Shown one piece after another: positions 57,012-64,000 of a stretch of DNA of 64,000 nt. The notes beneath the pieces are model-generated. The model saw nothing but the letters and a program-made list of their open reading frames with translations. It was not told the DNA's origin and searched no databases. The stretch's first letter is position 1. Every line of letters begins with the position of its first letter. Source of the stretch: Desulfobacterales bacterium (GTDB lineage: Bacteria; Desulfobacterota; Desulfobacteria; Desulfobacterales; Desulfolunaceae); NCBI GenBank assembly GCA_022360815.1, contig JAKSCC010000225.1:1-64000 (forward strand). The letters are read 5' to 3'. A program made the position numbers and the translations under genes.

Positions 57012-57851
57012 TTAAAGGGTGATGGGCTGATGGGGTGAGGCTGCAAAGCAAGAGAGAGGCTCGCCTGCTTGTGCGATCTGTTTTGAGCAGGCTTGAACCA
57101 TGGCGTCCACCTGTTCGTCGGAGTGTTCGGCGTTGTGGTGGATAAACCCAAAGCGCTTGACTTGGGCCTTGCGGGCCAGGTTGAGGGCATCGGACCAGCT
57201 GGAGTGGCCCCAGCTTTTTCGGAGAGCATACTCTTCAGGGGTGTATTCGGCGTCATGAAGAAGGAGATCGCACCCCATTGCAAATTGTGCGTAAGATTCG
57301 AGGGTTTCGCCCCCATCGTGGACCATGCCCAGCTCGTTGTCTGTAAGGAAGACAAAGCTGCGATCCTCTTCTGTGATGCGAAATCCCAGGCCTTGGTTGG
57401 GGTGGCTGATGCCAATGGTTGTGATGGTGAAGGGGCCAATGGCAAGAGGAGAGACGAGAACCGGTTGAAAGGTAAATCTTTGGCCGATTCGAGTAAAGGG
57501 TACCGGAAAGGTGGGGGCTTTAAAAAGGGCCCCCAATGTTTTCTCCAGGTAATCCAACTGAGAGGGAAATACTGGAACGGTGATGTGGAGTTCGTTACTG
57601 AAGATGGGTGCAAAAGCGGTAAGGCCGAGTATATGATCCCAGTGTGTATGGGTAAAAAGGAGATGGCACTGGGTGGCTCGTTCATCGATAAGTTTTTTGC
57701 CCAGGCTTCGAATGCCGGTACCGGCATCGATGATGAGGCGTGTGCCATCGATACCGCGTACTTCAAAGCAGGTGGTATCTCCTCCATACTTAACCGTGTC
57801 TGCTCCCGAAACAGGAATGGAGCCTCGGGTTCCCCAGCACGTAATATGCAT
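57012..57851 (-). CDS. MBL-fold metallohydrolase
   Basis: MHITCWGTRGSIPVSGADTVKYGGDTTCFEV; LLFTHTHWDHILGL. Confidence 0.9.
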   Translation of the reverse strand: MHITCWGTRGSIPVSGADTVKYGGDTTCFEVRGIDGTRLIIDAGTGIRSLGKKLIDERATQCHLLFTHTHWDHILGLTAFAPIFSNELHITVPVFPSQLDYLEKTLGALFKAPTFPVPFTRIGQRFTFQPVLVSPLAIGPFTITTIGISHPNQGLGFRITEEDRSFVFLTDNELGMVHDGGETLESYAQFAMGCDLLLHDAEYTPEEYALRKSWGHSSWSDALNLARKAQVKRFGFIHHNAEHSDEQVDAMVQACSKQIAQAGEPLSCFAASPHQPITL

Positions 57852-58274
57852 ATCGGTCCCTTTTGGCGTGTGGGCAGGCGGTGCATCGGCATGCCCGGGT
57901 TGAGGGGGCTAGGTGTGAAAAGAGGCCGTGCAGTTTCTGATACCCTGCAGGGCTCTGCCAATGTGGCGACGCAAGCAGTGGCTTTGGAATAAAAAAAATC
58001 ACTTCAAGCATAGCTCAGAGCGGTAGGGTCACACAAGCACCTTGTGAAAAACCGAACGTGTTTCCCTTTGAGCGTGGGGGGTTGGAATCACCTTTAGGAG
58101 GAATATGAATGGCGGTTCATCTTGACATTGTGTATGACTTTCATTAGTGTTTGAAGCCGATGCGAACCAATGTTTGCTTATGGATGTGTATGTTTTTATT
58201 TGGGTATCCGCAGGAAAGTGACGTCTCTCACGTGCGGAGCGATTATTGATATATTGATGAAGGAGATTTGATCC

Positions 58275-60080
58275 ATGGCTCAACCTATTGCTGACCGGCG
58301 TGATGTCGATTTTGTTCTTCATGAGCAGATGGAAGTGACCCAGTTCACCGACAACGACACCTTTGCCGAATTCAATCGCAAGACCATTGACATGATCGTA
58401 TCTGAGGCCCGCTCTCTGGCGATTAAAGAGATTATGCCCACCCAGGAACCCGGTGATGCAGGATGCCACTTTGAAGGTGGCCAAGTGACTGTGCCTGAGT
58501 GCTACAACCGGGCTTGGAAGCTCTTTATGGAGGGAGAGTGGCTGGCTATGGCAGACACCCCAGAGTGGGGAGGGCAGGGAATGCCCAAGACCGTCTCTCT
58601 GGCTGCCAATGAGTATTTCCTTGGTGCAAACGTTGCCTTTATGCTTTATCACGGCCTGACCCACGGTGCGGCCAAGATGATTGAAGACATTGGAAACGAG
58701 GCTCAGAAGAAGACCTATCTTGAGAAGCTCTACACCGGAGAGTGGGCTGGAACCATGCTTTTGACCGAGGCGTGTGCTGGCTCTGATGTGGGTGCCCTTG
58801 AGACTGTGGCAAAGAAGAATGCCGATGGCACTTACTCCATTACCGGAAACAAGATCTTTATCTCCGGTGGTGAGCACAACATGACAGAAAACATTGTGCA
58901 TCCGGTGCTGGCTCGTATTGAGGGCGCTCCGGCGGGCACCCGTGGTATCAGTCTTTTTCTCGTGCCCAAATATCGCGTCAATGAAGATGGCTCCCTTGGT
59001 GAGTTCAACGATGTGGTTTGTACCGGTATTGAACACAAGATGGGCATCAATGGCAGCGCCACCTGCTCTTTGACCCTGGGCGGCAGCGGAAATTGTATTG
59101 GTGAGCTTCTCGGTGAAGAGAACAAGGGTATGCGCAACATGTTCATCATGATGAATGACGCCCGCCAGCTTGTGGGGCTTCAGGGTTTTGGTGTGGCCAC
59201 AGCCAGCTACATGCATGCCCTGGCTTATGCACGGGATCGTGTGCAGGGTGCCAACATGATGAAGCCCAAAGAGGGCAGTGTGCCCATCATTCAGCATCCG
59301 GATGTACGCCGTCAGCTCTTGGAGATGAAGGCCAATGTGGATGCCATGCGAAGCCTTATCTACTTCTCTGGAGTTTGTCACGATCAGGTGAAACTGGCGG
59401 AAGATGAGGAGACGCGTATGGAGTACGCTCAACTCCTGGAAATTTTGACGCCTCTCATCAAAGGGTATGTGACCGACAAAGCCAATGAGGTGTGCAGCCA
59501 CGGCGTGCAGGTTTACGGTGGCTACGGGTATTGCCGTGATTTTCCTGTGGAGCAGCTGCTGCGTGACAGCCGCATTTTTCAGATCTATGAGGGCACCAAC
59601 GGCATTCAGGCCATGGACCTCTTGGGACGGAAAGTGGGAATGAGCAAAGGAAAGCCCTTTATGAGCTTTCTGGCACGCATTAAAAAGACCATTGATGAGG
59701 CCAAAGGGTCCGAGGCTCTGGCACCCCTGGCTGAAAAGTTTGAGACGGTATTCAACCGGTTCAATGAGGTGGTGGTCACCCTTGCCAACGCAGCCATGGG
59801 CGAAAAGGTGCAGGCTGCCTTTGCACAATCCCATCCCTTTTTGACAGCCACCGGCGACCTTACCTTTGCATGGCTCTTGCTCTGGCGTGCTGTGGTGGCA
59901 GAAAAAGCCCTCTCAGGTAAGCACAAGAAGAAGGATATTCCCTTCTATGAAGGCCAGATCAAAACCTGTGCCTACTACATCTCCAACACCCTTGCCGTTA
60001 CTCGAGGGCGTCTTGATGCCATTGAATCAATGGATGATGCTGTCGTTGGTTTGGCTGAAGAGAGTTTTGGAAGCAAATAA
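58275..60080 (+). CDS. Acyl-CoA dehydrogenase
   Basis: 601 aa; GEWAGTMLLTEACAGSDVGALETVAKKNADGTYSITGNKIFISGGEHN; VQVYGGYGYCRDFPVEQLLRDSRIFQIYEGTNGIQAMDLLGRK. Confidence 0.95.
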   Translation: MAQPIADRRDVDFVLHEQMEVTQFTDNDTFAEFNRKTIDMIVSEARSLAIKEIMPTQEPGDAGCHFEGGQVTVPECYNRAWKLFMEGEWLAMADTPEWGGQGMPKTVSLAANEYFLGANVAFMLYHGLTHGAAKMIEDIGNEAQKKTYLEKLYTGEWAGTMLLTEACAGSDVGALETVAKKNADGTYSITGNKIFISGGEHNMTENIVHPVLARIEGAPAGTRGISLFLVPKYRVNEDGSLGEFNDVVCTGIEHKMGINGSATCSLTLGGSGNCIGELLGEENKGMRNMFIMMNDARQLVGLQGFGVATASYMHALAYARDRVQGANMMKPKEGSVPIIQHPDVRRQLLEMKANVDAMRSLIYFSGVCHDQVKLAEDEETRMEYAQLLEILTPLIKGYVTDKANEVCSHGVQVYGGYGYCRDFPVEQLLRDSRIFQIYEGTNGIQAMDLLGRKVGMSKGKPFMSFLARIKKTIDEAKGSEALAPLAEKFETVFNRFNEVVVTLANAAMGEKVQAAFAQSHPFLTATGDLTFAWLLLWRAVVAEKALSGKHKKKDIPFYEGQIKTCAYYISNTLAVTRGRLDAIESMDDAVVGLAEESFGSK

Positions 60081-60106
60081 TCTCTCTGACGTTTTACGTT
60101 GATTGA

Positions 60107-60137
60107 TAAAAAGGTCCGCTAGCAGCGGGCCTTTTTT
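60107..60137 (+). terminator. Acyl-CoA dehydrogenase terminator
   Basis: aaaaaggtccgctagcagcgggccttttttg. Confidence 0.8.
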
Positions 60138-60400
60138 GTCTTTTGGCAGAAGGGTGTGGGCGCATTGCAAATTTTGAGCAGGTAGGGTACAAAAAGGGTC
60201 CGTTTACGAATACACAAGGCGATGGAATTTGGGGTGGAGATGTTGATGACGGAGAGGCCTGTTTCTGTTGTGACAGGCTACCTCAACGCGATCAGCCAAC
60301 TCCCTCGTCTTTTTAATTATGCCGGGCATTGCGTCAGGCTTTAAGACCACCCCAACCATCTGGAAAGGCCGAATCGCTTCCATGACGTTTCGGAAGATCT

Positions 60401-61501
60401 ATGTTTCGAATCATACCTTCTCTCTTTTCTCTTCTGTTTCTTCTCTGCGGGGTTTGTGCCGCCACCCCTTCTTCAGAAAAAGATCTTGAATCTTCCTTGA
60501 ACCACTTGGCATCGGTGGTGGCGACACCCCATCTCCAGCCCGATGACGCACAGGTGGAGACGCTCCTCTCGTTTCTTAATGGTGCCACCCGGGGTAAGAT
60601 GGTCTGGGAGGAGAGTCGTAAAGGGTGGGGAACTGGTGTCGGAACCACCTTTGCTGTCTCTTCATCGCTCTCTGGCATGATGGCCTATTTTTACAACCCC
60701 GCGATTTCCGTAGAGGCCGTGATACCTGGTCTGGTACGCAGGGTTGGTGACGTAACGTGGGAAAAGGGACGAGATGGCAGGCTTTTTTTGGTGGACGATG
60801 CCGGAAAAAAAGAGCCCGTGGTGGTGCGGCATGCCTATCAGCTCTATATTACCCCAGATGGGAATTCCGGAGCCTACTACAGTTACAAACAGCATGAGCT
60901 CTCCATGGTCAGCAGCTGGAAAGGCCGTCGTTACCTGTTGAGCGTCTCTCTGCAGCCCAACGCTTCGGATGTGGGGCGAAAAGGGTATCCGGTTGTTACC
61001 CAAAAAGGGGGTAAGCTTTACAACTATTCCGGTGAAAAGGGTCTGACGCGTTTGGGGCTTGGCTGGGTGGACTCTTACATCTACCGCTCCCTTACCATAA
61101 CGCTCTACCTTGAAGACGCCCCAGGGGCCGAAACACTTTCAGCCATCTCTTTTAAGTGGCTCAATGCGGGATGGCTTGGAAAAAATATGGTGAAGGCACA
61201 CCATATCGACCGTGGTATCGACCGTTTTGCTCGGCATCTCGACTTTTTCTTTCAGTCGCCGGCAAGAGTAAGCCCCGAAGCATGGGCAGAGGTATGCGAA
61301 AAAATTCGCGAGCTGCCGACTTTGGCTTTGAAGAAGATTTTTTCCCAGCAGATCGCTTTGATGGTAAAGTCAGAGAGTAAAAATGCCACCCTTTTTGATG
61401 ACGCGTATGTGGGAAGCCTTACCCGTGATGAGTTGGTGGCTGGTGTGATTTCAAACCACTCCGTGGCCCTTCTTTTGGGATGCAAGACGGTTTCCCTGTG
61501 A
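60401..61501 (+). CDS. Secreted hypothetical protein
   Basis: 366 aa; signal peptide MFRIIPSLFSLLFLLCGVCAATPSS; no family recognised. Confidence 0.65.
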   Translation: MFRIIPSLFSLLFLLCGVCAATPSSEKDLESSLNHLASVVATPHLQPDDAQVETLLSFLNGATRGKMVWEESRKGWGTGVGTTFAVSSSLSGMMAYFYNPAISVEAVIPGLVRRVGDVTWEKGRDGRLFLVDDAGKKEPVVVRHAYQLYITPDGNSGAYYSYKQHELSMVSSWKGRRYLLSVSLQPNASDVGRKGYPVVTQKGGKLYNYSGEKGLTRLGLGWVDSYIYRSLTITLYLEDAPGAETLSAISFKWLNAGWLGKNMVKAHHIDRGIDRFARHLDFFFQSPARVSPEAWAEVCEKIRELPTLALKKIFSQQIALMVKSESKNATLFDDAYVGSLTRDELVAGVISNHSVALLLGCKTVSL

Positions 61502-61533
61502 TAAATAGTGCAAGATCAAGGACAAGACGTTCC

Positions 61534-62529
61534 ATGACAGATAAGAAAAAAAAAGTGCGTGCCCTGGGCCTCTGTTCTGGTGGACTGGATAGCATGCTGG
61601 CGGGATTGGTCCTGAGAGATCAGGGGATAGAGGTCTCCTGGATTTGTTTTGAAACACCGTTCTTCTCTTCGGATAAGGCCCGAAAGGCCTCGGAGATGAC
61701 CGGCATTCCCCTGATTATTCGTGAGATTACCCCTGTTTATCTGGAGATGCTCACCGATCCGCCCTGTGGCTACGGCAAGCATATGAACCCTTGCAGGGAT
61801 TGCCACTCGTTGATGTTTCGTCTGGCTGGCGAAGTGATGAGGGAAGAAGGGTTTGATTTTCTCTTCAGTGGTGAGGTGGCAGGGCAGAGACCTCTTTCCC
61901 AGAACAAGCAGGCCCTTCGGTATGTGGAGAAGAATTCCGGATTTGATGGGAAAGTTTTAAGACCTCTCTCGGCCAAGGTGCTTCCCGAAACCGAGGTGGA
62001 GCTGGCAGGGCTTGTGGACAGAGAAAAACTCCTGGGGATTCAGGGGCGTTCAAGAAAAGAACAGATGGCTTTGGCCGAGGCATATGGTCTTGCCGAGTAT
62101 CCCTCACCTGCCGGTGGGTGTCTGCTCACCGATAAAAAGTATTCCGATCGTTTGAAGGATCTCTTTGGTAGCGGAAAAGCCTATGAAGAGAGCGATCTTC
62201 ACCTGTTAAAGCAGGGGCGTCATCTTCGCCTTTCAAATGGCGAAAAATTGATCATCGGTCGAACCAAAGGGGACAACCGGTGGATCATAAAATACCACGA
62301 CCCCAAACGACATCGTCTTCTGGATCTTAAGGGCAAGGGAAGCCCCACTGTGGTGGTGGACGCCGATGCCTCCGAAGAGACGGTTCTTATTGGTGCAGGG
62401 CTCTGCGCAGGCTACGCCAAGGTGCCTGCGGGTGAGGCTGTGGAAGCGGTGTTGCAGGAGCCCTCTGGTAAGCGCATCATCAAAGCCCATGCCATTGACC
62501 CTGCACGTCACAGAGACGATATTATCTGA
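61534..62529 (+). CDS. PP-loop ATPase, tRNA thiolation/MnmA-ThiI-like, with extra C-terminal domain
   Basis: ALGLCSGGLDSMLAGLVLRDQGIEVSW PP-loop; NPCRDCHSLMFRLAGEVM Cys motif; YPSPAGGCLLTD; C-terminal LRLSNGEKLIIGRTKGDNRWI...KGKGSPTVVVDADASEETVLIGAGLCAGYAK. Confidence 0.8.
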   Translation: MTDKKKKVRALGLCSGGLDSMLAGLVLRDQGIEVSWICFETPFFSSDKARKASEMTGIPLIIREITPVYLEMLTDPPCGYGKHMNPCRDCHSLMFRLAGEVMREEGFDFLFSGEVAGQRPLSQNKQALRYVEKNSGFDGKVLRPLSAKVLPETEVELAGLVDREKLLGIQGRSRKEQMALAEAYGLAEYPSPAGGCLLTDKKYSDRLKDLFGSGKAYEESDLHLLKQGRHLRLSNGEKLIIGRTKGDNRWIIKYHDPKRHRLLDLKGKGSPTVVVDADASEETVLIGAGLCAGYAKVPAGEAVEAVLQEPSGKRIIKAHAIDPARHRDDII

Positions 62530-62550
62530 TTTTGCCTCTGTCGTACGATG

Positions 62551-62598
62551 AAAAAAGAGAAAGCCCCTGCGATTTGAATCGCAGGGGCTTTTTTTTAC
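62551..62598. terminator. Bidirectional terminator between the PP-loop gene and coaX
   Basis: aaaaaagagaaagcccctgcgatttgaatcgcaggggctttttttt. Confidence 0.85.
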
Positions 62599-62639
62599 CT
62601 GGAAGGGGACAGAGAGGATCAGAATGCCTCTCTTGTGCC

Positions 62640-63410
62640 TCAGGAGAGGCGCTCTGCGATAATCTGGAGCCCTTCAAGGGTCAGTTCCGGTTCCACCGAC
62701 TCAATGGTGCTGGAGACACCACTGATAACGCTGGCCAGGCCGCCTGTGGCAATCACTTTGGGCTCACATCCCATCTCACGTTTGATGCGCTCCACCATGC
62801 CGTCCACAAGGCCTGCATAACCGAAGATGATACCGGCCTTCATGCTTTCGGCGGTGTCCAGCCCGATGGCCCGCTCTGGTGGCGTGCAGATCTCCACCCT
62901 GGGAAGTTTGGATGCATTGGCAAAAAGAGCCTCGGATGCAATGCGGATACCCGGAGAGATGGCCCCCCCCATGTATTCTCCCTCTGAAGAGATGATGTCA
63001 AAGGTGGTGGCGGTTCCAAAATCGATGGCGATAATGGCGCTCTGGTATTTTTCATAGGCAGCCACAGCATTGACGATGCGGTCTGCGCCTACTTCGGTGG
63101 GGTTGGTGTAGCGGATGGGCATGATGCTTTTGGTGGTCTCAGAATTTACCCAGATGGGGGGATGACCGAGGTATTTGGTGCAGAAGGTCTGCAGGATCTC
63201 TTTGACCGGGGGAACCACGCTGGAGATTACCGTTTTTCGAATACTTTCTGGGTCGATTTGTCGCTCTCTAAAGAGGCTGCTGACGAGAAGGTTAAACTCA
63301 TCTTCCGTCATGTTTTTTTGAGAGCGGATGCGCCAGTCGTGTACCAGTTTTTTTCCCTGAAAAAGGCCCATGACTGTGTTTGTATTGCCTACATCTATAA
63401 CAAGTATCAT
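62640..63410 (-). CDS. coaX: Type III pantothenate kinase
   Basis: MILVIDVGNTNTVMGLFQGKKLVHDWRIRS; GADRIVNAVAAYEKY; IDFGTATTFDIIS. Confidence 0.95.
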   Translation of the reverse strand: MILVIDVGNTNTVMGLFQGKKLVHDWRIRSQKNMTEDEFNLLVSSLFRERQIDPESIRKTVISSVVPPVKEILQTFCTKYLGHPPIWVNSETTKSIMPIRYTNPTEVGADRIVNAVAAYEKYQSAIIAIDFGTATTFDIISSEGEYMGGAISPGIRIASEALFANASKLPRVEICTPPERAIGLDTAESMKAGIIFGYAGLVDGMVERIKREMGCEPKVIATGGLASVISGVSSTIESVEPELTLEGLQIIAERLS

Positions 63411-63549
63411 TGTTTCTTACCTGATGAGCCATAAAAAGGCATTAGGAGCTTTTTTTCTTGTGAAACGAGCCGTTGGTAGGCTCTTTTGTCTATGCGATGG
63501 GGCATCCTACCCCATTTCGCTGGGGTGGGCAAGTTGTGAGGCGGTTGGG

Positions 63550-64000
63550 CTACTGGGCGATGGTGACGGTGAAGAGCTCTGGTGTGGCCGAGGCGAGGCT
63601 GGCACCCTCAGGAAGGGTGATGGCGGCTCTTCGCACGTGGATACCCAAGGGCAGTTCGCGGGTGTCGATGGTGGCGGTGACCCCTCCATGGGTTTTAAGG
63701 TGTTCAAAAACGCTGGCGGTGGCCGAAACCTGAAGATGAACCTTGGGTGGTGTAAAGGTGACGCTTCGAGTCTCTCCCGGAGAGGGGGTAATGGAAATGG
63801 CGGGAAGGTTTGCCACCACAGGTTTGGCCTCAATAGTAACCCGTACTTTGAAAAGGGCTGGAGAAAGGATGGCAGGTTGAATTTCTGACGTTTGTGGGGC
63901 CACGGTGGTTTCGATGGATGCTGTGGCGCCTTCCACACTCACTGCTGTCGTTGAGATGTTTGAGAGGGCATGAATGGCTTTCATGGGTGCCGTGATACGG
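63550..64000 (-). CDS. YbbR-domain protein (CdaR-like), C-terminal fragment (runs off the right edge)
   Basis: Frame stays open upstream of the track's Met (RITAPMKAIHALSN...); repeated YbbR-like units ending ITLPEGASLASATPELFTVTIAQ. Confidence 0.7.
   Translation of the reverse strand, partial: RITAPMKAIHALSNISTTAVSVEGATASIETTVAPQTSEIQPAILSPALFKVRVTIEAKPVVANLPAISITPSPGETRSVTFTPPKVHLQVSATASVFEHLKTHGGVTATIDTRELPLGIHVRRAAITLPEGASLASATPELFTVTIAQ

Noticed and set aside
56906-57961. 351-aa minus-strand ORF
   Set aside because: Out-of-frame shadow of the MBL hydrolase gene on the same strand; Pro/Ser-rich composition.
57093-57992. 299-aa plus-strand ORF
   Set aside because: Antisense to the MBL hydrolase gene.
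58029-59834. 601-aa minus-strand ORF
   Set aside because: Antisense to a clear acyl-CoA dehydrogenase; the identical length of 601 aa is a coincidence; His/Leu-rich nonsense composition.
1-64000. CRISPR arrays, IS elements, prophage or integrase genes
   Set aside because: No regularly spaced repeats, transposase motifs or phage structural genes seen in any translation.

Overview
The window is a gene-dense chromosomal segment, about 50 protein-coding genes, with the gene content of a sulfate-reducer-like Desulfobacterota/deltaproteobacterium (TupABC, IorAB, DapL, TAXI-TRAP, acyl-CoA dehydrogenase, GTP-type PEPCK). Taxonomy is inferred from gene content only. I see no CRISPR array, rRNA, complete tRNA, prophage or IS transposase. 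Most genes are recognisable housekeeping or transport functions. I did not find a clear multi-gene, previously undescribed system. The best candidates for follow-up are: (1) a rhomboid protease with a DnaJ C-terminal-like domain fused to its C-terminus (7203-8141); (2) an IspH-UbiA fusion (31842-33572); (3) an orphan protein with a His-before-Cys, permuted-papain/LRAT-like signature in an AT-richer island (4721-5770); (4) a translationally coupled GAF plus atypical protein-kinase-like pair next to a UspA gene (54168-56239); (5) two families of short structured intergenic repeats, one ending in GCCTCCGGCGGCC...AAACTTTTGAAAAGTTTG and one with imperfect terminal inverted repeats GATGGCTTCG(C/T)AAAAARTC; (6) a PP-loop tRNA-thiolation-like ATPase with an unusual C-terminal domain next to an orphan secreted protein. 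Protein family calls come from reading the supplied translations and recognising motifs. No database search was run.
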